A stretch of 64,000 nucleotides of DNA from Rostratula benghalensis (lineage: Eukaryota > Chordata > Aves > Charadriiformes > Rostratulidae), in contig VXAI01000193.1 in assembly GCA_013399305.1 (NCBI GenBank), forward strand, positions 916,554-980,553. Direction: 5' to 3'. This document shows positions 25,601 to 40,600 of this stretch, in pieces. Both the position numbers and the translations under genes were made by a program. How positions within the stretch are numbered: position 1 is the first letter of the stretch; every line of letters starts with the position of its first letter. The notes under the pieces are model-generated. The model made no database searches, was not told where the DNA came from, and was given only the letters and a program-made list of their open reading frames with translations.

Positions 25601-28600
25601 GTTGCAGTAAATGAAATCAAGGAATTAAGAGGCCTTACCCAAAGCCAACATAAACTCTGATTTGCCAAAACCAAATCAAAACAGAAATTAATCACACGAC
25701 CTGGCACTTACAAGTTGAAAATTTCTCACCAGCCAAATCCTTCATGTCCTTTTTAGGCAATATTCCCATTGATACCCATGGGAGTTTGCCCTTGAAGAAC
25801 AGCACTTCATATTCAGACATTCATAGGAAATCAAGCTAATGTATAGCTTTTTTTTTTTTTTTTTTTCTTTTCCCAGTTTCCAACTGACAAGCAGAGTATT
25901 AAAGGTTTAAAAAGGATTACAACTCAGTCTTTGCGTAAAGGAGAAACATCAGTGTGGCAGCATCATGGAACTGTTGAAACAGGTCCAGTGGAGGGCCACG
26001 AAGATACTCAGAGGGATGGAGTACCTCTCCTGTGAAGGCAGGCTGAGGGAGCTGGGCTTGTTCAGCCTGGAGAAGAGAAGGCTCCAGGGAGACCCTATAA
26101 GCAGCCTTCTAATATCTAAAAGGAGCTACAGGAGAGCTGGAGAAGGACTCTTGGTCAGGAAGCGTAGTGACAGGACAAGGCTTTAAGGTTGGAAGAGGGG
26201 AGATTTCGATTAGATACCAGAAAGAAATTCTTTCCTGTGAGGGTGGTGAGACACTAGAACAGGTTTCCCAGAGAAGCTGTGGCTGCCCCATCCCTGGAGG
26301 TGTTCAAGGCCAGGCTGGATGGGGCTTTGAGTGGCCTGGTCTGGCGGGAGGTGTCCCTGCCCAGGGCAGGGGGGTTGGAACTTGATGATCTTTAAGGTCC
26401 CTTCCAACTTGAACTATTCCATGATTCTATGATAATAGAATAAGACACAGTTATTTCTGCATAGCAGTAAAACACAGAGGAGAAAAACAAATCCAGATTG
26501 GAGAGGAAGCAGTGTTTACTTTTTAATTACCTGGGTTACACTGGTAAAGAAATTGTGTTCTGTGTACCTTGTGTAAATTCATGTGTGTTGGTCTCAGAAA
26601 GGGTTACACACACTTTGCTTTTGCATACCACCCAGAATTGCTCTAGCTTTTACAGAGAGACAAGTTAATTCAATTACCATTGAAAACAGAAAGGAAAATA
26701 CACTTAAAAATCCACTACACCTCGGGGACTGGATGCATCATCTGAGAGATGGCATGAGGTTGTGGAGTTAAATGCCAGGCTGCCGTATTACTGCTGAGGT
26801 AGAAGGAAGCTTACCTGTCGAAGGCAGGAGCATTAGCTTCCAGACCTCTGTTAAGCCTTAGATGATGAGAACCCACCTAAATTAAAATATTGTAAAGAGA
26901 TGAAAGAGAGAAATAACTCGTTAAATTGCTAGAGTCCTAAATCACTAGATGTCTCCCTTTTTCCTTCAGAGAGAAACATGTCTTTATCAGCACCAGACAC
27001 CTCCAACAGACTCCACACACCCACACACATAACATCCTTAATACAAAAGCCACAGCTTTTATTAGACAACAACATTTACAAGTGAAAACAACTATCATTA
27101 AGCAAAGGGATACCTACACATCTTTTTATGGCCAAAAAAAATTAAATCACATCCCTTCACCAGCTTCCTTTAGTAAATCCTGCCTCACCCAAGTACACGA
27201 GTATGCTGCATGCCCAGCATTCTTCCTGCCCTTCCCTTGGCAGAAAAGGTTGCAGTTATGCCAGTTCCATGGGCTGTCTGTCCAGAGTTCTTTCATTATT
27301 TACAGAAACTAAAAAGCATCAGGACAGTCCTTTGAAAACATGAAGGATGAGATCCTGTGCCATCAATCTAATAGAACTTTTAATATGGATGTTAACAACA
27401 GTAGCCTCAAGCTCCCTTTGAATGAGAGCTACTGTTATTACAGTGTACAAAGGGCTTCATTTCTCTCCAAAAACTACACTGTTAATTATTTACAGGATCA
27501 TTAATTGTTTCCTATACTTCATCATCTCCCTTTGAAACCTCAACCATGAGGTTGGTTGCAATTCTTTTAAAAACCAGTGTCAGCATACTCACATCCAAGC
27601 AATAAAAGTTATAAGTATTCACCAACATAAATGAAAACTGTATAATCTAATCCAGATTAGGCAAAAAATCAGACTGTGTCCCTACTAAAAAAATGAAAAT
27701 TCTGTTTTATTAGAGCTGCTACCCACTAGCCAAAAATATTTGTGGAAAAGCTCTATGGCTTTATAATAGGCAGAACTACTGTGCTAGATACAGCAGCATG
27801 GAGGTGCACAGCCACATGGGCAGAGCTGCTTTAGAAAAAGAAGCAAATATTGCACTGAATCACGCCAACGGAGAGAATGCAGACCTTCCAGTCAGCTCCC
27901 TTTTGCACTAAATCCAGTAGTGGTAGCTAGGTGCTACATTTAATTATACAAATGTATCAGATAACCTTGAAAGTATCTAAAGAAAGAGTTATATTATGTA
28001 TTCTTCTGCTAACATATATCCGTACTCATTCCAGTTGCTTATCCCTCTGTTAAGAGAATGCAAAGGATAGGGTAGGATAATTCCTATTTGAGCTATAACT
28101 GTATATAAACTGTAAGTCACAGACCACATGTAACCTGCTAGGCTTGATGAAAAAGTACATCTCTGCCTTGCAGAAGATGAGATTTGATCATCCTTTTGAC
28201 TGAAATCTAGAAAACACACCATCCAGACATTACACTTTGTTTCAAAGTAATGTGCTCCGATAGAGCTCCCAGTATCCCTTGATATTCCAGTTTTATTGTG
28301 AAGGACAATATCATCAAGCCACCCAGGTGTTTCAGAAGGGAAAGTTCCTCCAAATCAAATTGAAACTGTTCTGAAAATATTGTTGTAAACTTAGCACACA
28401 GTTCCTTACAAACAATTCCCCACACAGACACAAGAACACACGAAAACATTAAACTTAACTGTAGCCATTTGCCTGGTTTAGTTTTGTTTAGATAAATACA
28501 AAATTTTCTGTGAAATTAAAGAGTTCAGCATTTTCACAGAATGAGTTTTGCAGCTAATTTAAAAAAAAAAAAAACACCCAAACCCACCAAACCTAACTAA

Positions 28601-31600
28601 TTCAACTTTATGTAACTTCCAAATTCTAAATAGCAAGAGAGATAAGTACCGTAGGCTTTTTGATTATTTGTTTACCTGAAGCCCCGGTTGCTCCCAAAAG
28701 AGTGGAACAGAACCTCTGATCTGCACAAAGGAAGAGACGTCATCATCCAAGTAAATTGTCTGCGAACACAAAATAAAGGGAAGGAGGTCTGCAGTTAGAT
28801 CTATCTGTCCGTGACCCCTTCCTCAGGTGACTGAAGTTGAAGGGTAAGAAAAGTGAAGCCTGTATCTCAGTGTATCCACTTACTGCTCAGCCCCTTCTCC
28901 ATAGTCTCACGGGCAGCAGAACAAGGCACAGCGTATTTGCTTTCATGTCAGCCCAGCAGATTCAATTCACCACTCGCCAGAAGCGAGAGAAAATTCAAAC
29001 CACCACCACCGGCAAGAAGGAAGAAATCTGTCATCCACAAGGAGGTTGGATTTGGTCTGCTGGTGGAGACACTCAGAAAGACCAGCCATACACTCTGCCT
29101 CTGTCTCTCTCTCACAACTCAACAAAATGTCATTGCCTCTCTTGTGACTGATGATGGGTAACGTCAGGTGTGGGATAAGCTTATCTCTTACTTTATTTAC
29201 TATTTCTTATTTCACTGCGTGTTGCGCCTTGTCAGGAGTGCCCAAATAAATCCCAGTAAAACCAGCAGCTTCGCCACTCCCATTCTGAGACACAGTGAAC
29301 AGCATGTGACCCACTTCTTTTCCAGAAGGCTTACAGCGAGAGGCTCCAACCCCCCCGTTTCCTTCCCCAACCAGACCTCAAACTCTCCCTTAGCATTTGT
29401 TCTTGCACTCACTGGTAACAAGCTGATTTTCAATAAAATCTATGTGGAGTACAAAGACTGATTTCTCCCCCTTTGCCTTCTGCCTCCACCAGCCCCTGAG
29501 CAAAGCGTTATATTATATGTTAACTTAGCACAAAAGGGACTATCTTCAGATCCAGTGTGACCACAGAGCAACTGTGCAAAGCCCTGCTCACTCCCCTGGC
29601 CTATACTTAGCAGTGGAATCCTGGCTGTTTTCCACGGGGGATACACGATACACACGATACACGTCTCCGTTATCTCATGCATGACAATGAGTCCTCTGTA
29701 GCCCTGCAGAGGAATGGTATCCAGGTCAGCCAGGTAGCTGCTGCTCTATCTGCATCATATCATTTAGCACAACTGCTGCCAGCTGGCTAGTGGCTCCCAA
29801 AATAGAAAACAACATGAAAATGGGTTACTCTACAGCTTTAACGTGGTTTGTCGTTTTGGGTTTGCCACTAGATGAGCTGCTGGCTGGGGGCCTCAGGGGA
29901 AGTGCCTTCATTTACCTTCACCCTCATCTTTACAACTGCTACCACTGCACAATTTTTAGAGCTACGCGTGTGAAAAGAAGTAAATCCACACCAGAGAGGT
30001 GGGTATTTAAATGTTCTGTCACCAGTTTTATCCTAGCACAACCCCCTGCAGCACACGGGGTTGCTCAGAGCAGCTTCTTGAGTGGCCTCTTGAGAGGCCT
30101 GTCTCACAGCTTGAGTAACACAGCTTTAAAACACGCTCTCCCAGTAAAGCTTTCTCAACACGGCCAGTACCTGAGTGCAGGAGCTAATTACCACAGCAAC
30201 ACACTGGTGCACCTTTTTTTTTTTGCACTTCTGTGCTCAGAAGAGTTTGTCCTGCAGTTGGCCTACAGGAGGAGTGAGCAAGCCCACCCTTCTTCCTCTT
30301 TATCACATCCTTCTTGAGAGGGGTCATACCAAGATGAATCAGTGACATCTTAACACTGAAATCACCTTTTCACTCACAGTCATGAACCCAGAGGAGCTAA
30401 TTCTAAGATAAAGCAAATTTGTGTCGCTCCACTGACAGCCCCAGCATCACCCCCACTCATACTAAATGAGGATCAGGTCCTGAATCTATGCCAAAAAGAG
30501 CCAGGACTGGCTCACTTCAAAATTTGACAACAATCATCACCTTAGCAGTGAATGAGTTGAAATGAAACATCTAACAATGATGACTACAGACAAAGCTTGG
30601 CATGAAATACAATTTGGCTGCTCCAACAGATTGCCACAGAGGATCAGTTCTCTTCACAATCTTCTGCATCATCTGTTTCCATAGCTAACTGAAAAATTAA
30701 CAGCTCGAGTGTCTCTTTGGCCAGCTTCCTTAGAACTCCCAAGCTGCAGGTTGAAAAATAATGATAATAATAATCATTTTAACACCTGCAGTTTAACATC
30801 TCCCTAAACTACAGTTTAAGTGGAAAGTATTTAATCATCATTACAGACCATTAATATATAACCTGCCTTCTTCAGTAAACCAAATGCAGAAGAAAAATAC
30901 TGACCAAACATTTCTGCCTTTCTGCTCGTATTTCTACTTACTGGTGATTCAACATTGTAAGAGTGAACAGATGTTTATTACCACTATCACTCACGCTTTC
31001 TGTGCATTGGTTTTCACCCATTACCTCTCCTAACTGTTTTCTGCTCTATTAAGCTGTCCATTTGGAGAAGTGAACAACAACAAAAAAATTCAAACTACTT
31101 GGGGATCATTCCTGTCATCTAACCACGATGCCCACACCCTGATGTGATGGGCTGGGGGGAGTCCTCTGTCGGGCTGAGTTCCAACAAAGAATTCTCCTGT
31201 ATGAAAGGGCATTTTAAAGAAACTGGCATTTTGATGCACATTGCCATGTAGCTTTTAGAAATCCAGATGAGGTTTTGGAACTGGGAGCATAGCCTCTCCA
31301 ACACAGTCGTTCACACGAAAATTCTCCACATTAGCACATTTTCACTCACAGGGCTCATCATTCTGTTCTCTGGAGCTATTCTGTGGTCTTTCACAATCCT
31401 CTCACCTCATTCTCGTGACCCAGATGAATCCAAAATCATTTTCTTCCAAGCTGCCAGCGAGTTGGAAAAAGACCTAGTATTTTTTAATGAGTAGGAGAGT
31501 AACACCCTTTTCTGCCAATCATTCCTTCCTAAACAGACTGTAACCATTTCATTAAGCATTACAGCTGTGCAAATCTACCCTGAATTTCAGCAATGCCCAT

Positions 31601-34600
31601 TATCCTTCATTCACCACTCCAGAGAACACAAGCTCTGATCTTGACATTGCCTCCTATTATGTACACCCCTTGACCTTACAATAATAGTGGCAACAGCCTT
31701 CCTACCCGCAGACTTGTTAAGTGAGCAGGTTGAAATACTAAGATGACTTTCCAGTTCAGCAATGGACATAATCTTAACACCCATGGACACTGTAAGAAAA
31801 CACATTTTTTAAAATCTTAAATAAGCACTGCTAATACATCCAGGTTAAAACTACATTAATAAATAAAAGACTCCAACTTAATTGCTTGTGCAATTCCAAA
31901 TTCCAGCATTAATGCATGGGTAAGTACAGAATTTCTTTTCTCATATTCTTCCAAGCCTTGATCATTTTTTGTTCAGAATGGAATGTTTTCTACAAGCATG
32001 TATCTGTCCCACTTTTTTGTTGTTCTAGTTTTGACTTTACTACTCTGTCCTCCAGCAGATCCATTTTTCCAATTCTAAGGCACTACACAAAAGATGAACA
32101 GTTCTTTAGGAAAAGGCCCTTAGAGAAAAATAAAGAACACTTCCAGAATTTTCCTGTCCTCTGTTTGCCTTATATCATCATCAAGAAATACATCCAAGAA
32201 GATCACACTGGTTTTCCTCTAAAAGTTCAGTACCAATCAGTTACATTTTGGACAACACTTTGTCATTAAGGTTGATACATATTGCTAAATCTTTGTTTTT
32301 GGGCTTCATAAAACTATTGTGGAGTGTCATCATTTGTCTCAGATCCAAAATAACAGCAAGTTGTTGCCTACTGGACCCAGGGAGAACATTCATGCCTATC
32401 AAATTCTCAAAGCACTTGAGGACTACTTCATTAATCTCAAAGGGTCTGGCCCATAGAGCAATCCAATCCAGGTAGCTGGATGGATTTTCAGACACTTTCC
32501 TGCAGCTTCCCATCAGACAACATAACAGCAACTGGACACTTAACCCACACGACCTCGATAATAGATTGCCTGTCCTCTGACCTCTGGTGTTAGAAATTGC
32601 CCTGTTTTTCTTTCAGCTTCCATTGTCTTAGATTCTTTTTCTGGTCTCTTTCTCCAGCTCCAGGTTCAAGGGTGATAGTGCTGATAGTTCCAAGAGGACA
32701 TTTGTCTTGTCCTTCTCTTTCTCTTCTGTTGCACAGAGCCAAACCTGGCCCCTGTGATCCAAGGTTCTTTCCAGATAACACAGGCTTCACGCACAGACAC
32801 AGCTAGTAAACTTCTGAGCAAGAAGCAAACATCTACATCAACCAGCTGGTGTCCTGGTCCCAGCATGCTCCTCCCATTCATCGCTTGGAATAAGTTGTTC
32901 ACTCATCTCCATCACAGCTTCATTAGAAGGAAAAAATTATCTAGTCACAACTTCAAACGGCAAAATTCATTACAGACTCAATGGGCACATAGACCCATGA
33001 TGAAATGGAGACTCACGTGGGCTGTTATGGGATCCCCAGCTCTGCCACACAACCCTCAAAGAGCATGGATAACAGATGGCCTAAACATACCTCTCCCTGA
33101 CTCCTTTTAACTCAGACCACGGGATCCAAGGATATACTTGCCAAAATAATCCTCTTTGCCACGCCTGGAGCCATACTAAAACTTGATCCAGAAAATAAAT
33201 GAACCACATGATTGCATCCATTCCTCTCCTGTAGAGCTATCCAACACGGTCTAGGACTTACTGTGAAATAGGGATCATTTTTCTCAATCCATGCCCAACA
33301 TTTTTTTGTTAAACTGGAAGAAAGGGAAGGTTAATCCAAATTCATGGCATTTCCTTTGACTTGTCAAGGTTTCCATTTTCTTTATTGAACAGTTCCATGA
33401 AGAGGGAAACAACTGAAACCACTCATTTATCTTTGGTAAATTACAGTTGTTCCCCTTAAACCACATATTAAGATATTTAGAGTTTAGCAGGACTCTTTGG
33501 AAGATAACTGGGGGAGGAGCTGAAATGTAAACAGCGACAGGCACACAAATGAAGTGAAGAAAGCACACTTGTTTCTCAACAATATTAGGAGAAAAGAATT
33601 AGAAGAATGCGATACAGCCTCAACATTCAGGGATTACTAGGGAAGGAAGAAAGGGCAAAGGGAAATACTTAAGCTATCACAGGGAAACAGAGACTTATTT
33701 TAAAATTACTTGAGGATTAACTGCAAAAGTGCAAGCAGAAAGGGCTACATTGCACTACAAAACACCAGCAGCAAATCTGGAAATACACATTAGAGGGATT
33801 TCAAAAGAGCTCTCTTCTCTTCCCTTCCTACTTTGTTTTTATTTAAGTGTTTTCTACCATTTTGTCTTTCTTCTTTTTTCTTTGTAAAAATGCAAGCCAA
33901 ATGTTCGAATATCTGGAAGAACTTCTAGTAACATTTTTTTTTTTCAAAAGCAAAAGTGAAGTGAGATATTTAACTTTTTCTCCCTTCTCAAACACTGTGA
34001 GTCACAGCAGTTAAGCGAGCCCACAAAAAATGACTCATTGCAGAGCTGAAATGCCACAAGGCTAACTCAGTGGGAGACAAAAGCATACCATTTATGCATA
34101 AAAGAGCTGCCTGGAGATAAGGCTAATTGTTTCTCCCTCTTCTAAAATCAGAAAAATGTTAGAAGTAATTCCTATAAAGGGGGGAAAAGTCCTGGCTTTT
34201 CAGAATCCTAGGGTGCTCTTTATCCATGAAAGCACACAGCCAGCATGCCATTATACTGTACAGGCTGCAGCAAATAGAAACAAAATGTTACTCAGCCAAG
34301 TTATTACCTCATAGGAGATTACTCAGTAGTCTACTATGAAAGCAGGAGAGAGTTTATTCTAGGACTCTTCCTTCCTCATGGTAAGCGGATGCCAGCCTGA
34401 ACTGGATCTCAGGCATCCCAGCGGTTAGCCCAACTTTGCTATCTTAGGACACACAGCTTGGTATAACTAGTGCTTATCACCATTAGCAACAGCAACCTTC
34501 TTTTCTGCTTTAAAAACAAAACCTAAGCAAAACCACACAATCCTTTAAAACTCTAAACCCTTGTTATAATTTGCAACCTACTTACAGCCCTATAACCATT

Positions 34601-37600
34601 CCACTCTTGCGCTTTTTTTGCTTACCCAATTGCTAAACACTCAAAAGCCTTCAGTCCTCCCACTTCACGGCTGCTCTTGTGCTCTTGGGGAACAAAGCAC
34701 AGCAGCTCCTGTGCAAAGCCTCACCCAGCCCCAGCTGAGGGAAGAATTAGCAACCAAGTACTGTTCTGTGGCTCACCAGGAGCCAACCTTCAGGTTTTCT
34801 GCTGAGATGCAAAGGACATTTGCATAGGATGCAAAGGCATTTTTCATGCCGATCATTTCCATCATAATGTTATCCAGGAATATAATTAAACAGACAAGTT
34901 ACTTGTGATCCAACTAGTAAACAGGATAGAAGAAGTATTTCCCATAATTAAGACAACTGTTAAGTGCAGTGCCACCACTGTTAGACTGATCTGAGAGAAA
35001 ACTGAGAACCCTTTCTAGTATTTTCTTTCCTCTGCATTTCAGCAAGAGAAGATTCTTCAAATCCCGAGTAGTGTACTTTGCACAAATGCTCATGAGAAGG
35101 CACTCAACTAAAATAGTAGAATGTACCAAGCTATTACTTCAAATGGCATATGTACTTTCTTCTGTTCCCAAATTCCAGGGGAAAATTCCACTTCTCAGTG
35201 AGCAGATCTATCTGTATTTTAATGCACTCAATGACAGACTTTATACAAAGATGTAGATGCTGCAGGACTTGACTTGCAATTGGTTTGGAGCAGAGGCACA
35301 AAAGAGAATTATTAGCAGAGAATTCAGAGGCTGACATTACAGACCCAAGCACTGCAGGGGAAGAGTTTGGCATCCAACAAGCAGAATTTGTGGAAGCCTG
35401 AACACTCGGTGGAAAGCTGCCAGGCCAGCCTACTGAAAATGCAGGCAAACTAGGAAAAAGAGGGACACAAACAAAAGGCCACTTACATCCCAGATACAAA
35501 CTCTGACTGCTGGGCAGAAAGTCCCACTGGTCACATTGTGAATGCTTTGAGTGTGTCTTGGGGATCAAACCTCACCAGCAGACCAAGTCTGCAACTCCAC
35601 CAAGCCTTCTGCTGAGCAATGCAGCGCTATCAAGTCTAAGGTAGCTCTACATGCATCCCTAGGCAGAACCAGGTGAAGAGGTCAAAGCTGTACCATCATG
35701 GCAACTGCTTAAAGGATATTCTGAAAGTGCCTAAACATCACTGGATTTTGATAAGCAAGTGCCTGAAGGCATGTCTGCCTCGTGCAGTGGGAGAACAGAA
35801 AGGACAGCACTGAGCATGAGTCACTCGCACAACACCAGGAGGAAATACTAGTGCTAAAGCATGGGCATTTTTGGGGGGGCTGCCATCCTCAGCACTGAGA
35901 CACAGTCCTACAACGACACAGCTATAACTCACCAGAACAAGTGATGACACAGGTAGCTTAAATTTCTCTGTGTTACATTTACTGTGCCATGTAGAGATGC
36001 CTCATCAGCCTCCCCTTATGAGCACCACCTACGCAATCTACTTTCATCTACATCTACATACATACACACAGATGTAGAAACAATCTACACTACATACAGT
36101 TTTGTAGATGTGCCCAGATGCTGAAAACAACCAAATTTTATGAGCAGATCCTGGTCCTTTTATTGAGAGCTTCCACCAGCCATTTATCTATTCTGCTTAT
36201 AGAGACATCCATTTCCGTATGATGGTTCTGACTGCTAGTAATTACTACTTCTGTTTAAAAAGGAAAAGGTGATTATACCTGAATAAGAAAGCACTCATTT
36301 CAGCTGGCACAGAAGATTACAGATTCTTCAGGGTCCATTGCTTTTTGTTCATTTTCAAGGTAGTGAGCCAAACCATGTGTAATAAAACCAACTGACTGTT
36401 ATTGTGTTTGGCTGCGTCAATCAAGGGAGCCTGCTGAACGCATTTCACCCATATATTTTGTCTCAGCATCAGCTCAAAATAAGGTTTTTACCACACGTTT
36501 ATAAAAACTGTGTCACACCTCCTCTCACTGGACAGTTTCCCCCACAGAGCAAAGAAGAACATAAAGCCAAGTCTCTTCCAGAATTAATTGCACTGGAATT
36601 TGCCTTACTCTGAAAAAAACTAGCATTTTTTCCTCTTTCTTTTACTAGCCAAAGATTACTTGACTCCCAGAGAACAGAGCTCCCTTGCTGGGCAGGTTCC
36701 CCTTTATTAGAATAATGTATCTGAGCGTTGAGAGATTGTCTGCACCACAGCACAGCGTACACTACGTACCTTTCGTAAATGTTGTTCTCACCAGTCTGCT
36801 AAAGTCCTGGGAGGCAGGAAGTTAATAATCACCCTCATTTTACAGCTGAAAAACTCACTGTACAAAGAAGTGTTGGCTTCAATCCAACACGGCAGACACA
36901 AGTAACTTGAAACATGAATATTTATGATCACAAGAGTTTGTATGATTCCAAGTGACTTCCTTAGAATCAAATGCAAATCTCAGCTCTAGTCTTTGCCGAA
37001 TATCACTTCGAGCATCCCTACCCAAATCCTTTCACAAGAATGTAGGCATAGTTATGCCACTGTAGAGCAAGGGACTTTCAATAGTTGGTGCAGCAAACCT
37101 GGTGGTATGGACTCACAGAGGTACTTAAAATGAATGAAAAAGAAATGAACTGTAGAGACCATTATTTTATAGAAAATCTTTCAAACTAGTTCTTCTCCAA
37201 CATTCTACAGTATGGGAAACATTACAAATTTTATAAAAAAATATAATATAAAAATGTATGCAGAAGGCATAAAAGTGTGACATTTATTCTGGGACAGATT
37301 TGAAACCATTCTTTTGTTTAATACAGGGGCCTCCTGATTGATAATACTAAACAAGTTTTGTGCAATTGAGAAATTTACTGTTACACATGCTGATTTCACA
37401 TGAATTAACACATGGTTAAAAAACCCATGTCTGTATTTTAGTAAAGTATCAAATAGCCAGACTTTCACATTCAGGAAAAAAAAAATCAAAAGCATCAGTG
37501 AAAATTGTGTGCATGGAACACAGAAAAAGAAGAGATCGCAAAGAAATGCTTAATGGGCAAATACAAAGAGATCTGTCATGCCGCAATAGCTTAAATATTA

Positions 37601-40600
37601 TTGGAAAAAAACACTTGCTGAAGACCTCTAATTCTTGTTGGAAACTCTGCCCCAATTAAACTTGAGTGGAATTAATTATTCAAAGCTATTGGATACATCC
37701 ACTTACCTGCTCTGTCTCAACAAAGTTAGACACGTGTCCATCATCATTGACCCCTCGGATGTGGAACCGGGCGCCGGCTCGCTCACAGCTGATGCGGGAG
37801 ATGAGGCAGGCCTTCGCCTTCTTGTGGGAAGCATAAACAGTGCGAATGTCCACGACACCACAGACCACCTTCAGCAACCAGTCAGAGCAGTTCACCTGGT
37901 AGTGTTTGAAGGGCACATGCAACATTTGGTTCCTGAAGGGTTCAACATACAGATACGTTACTCAATAAAGTAAGACAGGCAGGGGTGCTACCCCACAGCA
38001 ATCACTAATTTAAGCCATCAATGTTCTGTGAACCCTTCTTTGTTGTACCCCTACCCAAACCCAGAAAATATCAGGAAGAAATCCTTGCAAACTACTAGAG
38101 TCAACAGAACCTAGCAATTTTTAATAGCACAACTACTGCCAAGATGATGTCCTTGTATCTTATACCTCTGTCTTATAAATTCAGATGCAAACGTCACCTC
38201 TTTCAGCTCCAGAAATAAATTTATATTTAGTAATCTTGTTCATAAACCAGAGTGCTGTCAAGCTAATTATCTTTTGACCAGTACTGCCCAGACCTCAGCA
38301 CACACTACAGGACTAAGCCATTTTAAAACCCACCAGGGTTTTCCAGAAAATTTTTCCAAGCAGAAACTGGACCCATAAGTCAATGGAAAAGTTGAAAAAA
38401 GTGCTACTAAAATTAGGAAGAATGTCTGGTTTAACCTTCAATTCATTTTATTATCAACAACCTAAGAAACCTGTCATGCCTGGTTAAGAGTGATGCTAGT
38501 CTCTTCCATTATGATGATTTTCCTCATTTTGTTTTTCAAAATGTGCCTTTTGTCACACATAAATGTCTTTTAACGATCATTTATTGCTCAACAGCAGATC
38601 CATACAGGAGTCATTACATCCAGCAAAAACCCTGAAGGATTGTTCTTCGAGAGTACAGCATTTCTCTAAAAAAGGTGCAAGTTATTCTTATATTTTTAAA
38701 CAAAATACGCAACTGAAAAAGCAGCTCTAAACCAATTTTTATTATCTCTTCTACCTCATTCTCCCAATTCTACTCACAGCAGAATTCCTCACTCAGACAA
38801 ATTCCAGTAGAATTTTTTTTTGCTGCAGTTCATTTAACAGGGAATTTGTGTTGCTTATGACTAGAGGTCATCTGGCACTTTTCATCTTGTAACTATTTAT
38901 TCCATTGTTTACTTTTCTCAAGAATCTATTGTTTTGTCTGAAATGTCCCATATCACATAATTGCCTCAAGATAAATTTGGAAAAATCTTTCTGCCCTAAA
39001 CGTGATGTTGTCGCCATTCACCCCTGTTCTACAACATATAGGAGGGTGGAACTTCTTCAAGGCCAACTTCTAGGTTAGCCAGAAGCAGTTTCTAAAAGCA
39101 TTACAGTTTAAAAGATTTGCTTTGAGGGTTGCTTTTTTATTAAGAGATATTGCACCTTAGGAGTTTCCATCACTGGAACAAAGCTCGTTTGTGTTATGTG
39201 TCTAACTTGACACGCTTGAGGAACTTTTTGAGAGGGATGCATAATTAGCACAGCTGAAAGCAAGTTTTATATCTCTCTCTCTTCTGATTTTAACTCAAAA
39301 CACTAGATCTTACCAGTCAAAAATCACATCACAGCTAGAAAGATTATTTAGCCTGAATGAACTGCTCTCTCATGTTTATTTATCATCCATTATGAACACT
39401 TTTGCTTATTTAATATTCACCTACTTTGGGCCACAAGGCTTATCACACATTCTGGCAGCGCAGCCATATTTAACTCTGCCAGTTATTTTCCACCTACATA
39501 TATAACCCTCATTCATTTCCAGCACAGCTATGCTTCCAGCCTCACCATCTTTTTGTTTACGAAGAAAAAAACCCAAGGGTATGGAAATTCAAGCATTCTG
39601 CCAGAACTTGTAAAGAAAACAAACTGAACTACATTAACAGTGAACCCACCTAGGGAAGAAAACCTCCAGCATTTCTGTTTTCCTTTCCATTCAACCAATA
39701 CTTAACAAGAAATACTTTTTCTTTGCTTTATAAACACAAGAAAGCAAGTAGTAGAGCGCAGTGTATCACAGGCGTTGCCTTCTGTAACATGCGTTTACAC
39801 TGAGCTACAAAACATATTAATATTGATGTTTTCAACATAAAAAATAGGATGCATTATTGAAACATTAAAACTACAGACTTTAAACACATACACTTCCAAG
39901 AAACAGAAGATACTTCAGCACAGATGATGGGATTTATGAACAGTTCAGATACAGGTTCCTACTAGGTAACTTTTAAAGCAAATTATTAAAAAGAACCGAA
40001 TGGGAAACTAGTCATGACATACAGAAACACATTTCTGTAGTGTGAGTAACATATCTCATGTTTCTTAAAACCAAAAAATGCCCAGTTATTACAATTGCTC
40101 TTCACTATCATATTAGTTTTAATTAAACAGAAGTTACTTTTTTGACCCAGGTTTACCATTAAATCACTACAGGTACATGCCCTGTAAAATGAAGTGAGAG
40201 GAGGGGCACCTAAAATGTTCATTTCCCTCTAAGAATGTTTGACCAACAAGATACAGCTGGGGGTGACCAAAGACTTTGGTACAACATGCAGTACTAACCA
40301 GAAGAACGAGTTACCAGATTCATAGTGGTTATCACCCTGCTTCTGAGCCCGCACAGTCAGGTCAAAGTTTGAGCCTGCATTAGGCCAGGAGAAATAGAAC
40401 ATCCCAGAGTTCAGTATTTTCTTCAGGGCAGTAACACGCTCCTCTTCCTTGGTTTCTTCCTGGAGAGGACAGAAATCTGTTGCAGTAATTTTGTAAACTT
40501 CAGCGTCCAGGATTTTTCCCACCGATGTACAGCCTGTCACCAGGACCAGAAAGTGCAGCCGAGCGTTACCTAGAAGGTGACAGACAGTTAGAAAAGGGTT

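Larger units (their letters stand above)
23569..26814 (-). other. SYNJ2: SYNJ2 intron 6 (3.2 kb)
   Basis: Phase 2 intron with GTAAGC donor and TGTAG acceptor. It contains a CR1 fragment at 25966-26435 and a probable ancient sauropsid repeat at 24096-24340, both in plus orientation, and an 18-base T-run at about 25849-25866. A 124-codon plus-strand frame at 24475-24849 is unrecognised. Confidence 0.85.

Noticed and set aside
25965..26385. Short frames of 60-73 codons in intron 6 resembling reverse-transcriptase-adjacent sequence
   Set aside because: They are translations of the CR1 3' region, mostly untranslated in the source element; no intact LINE protein is present.
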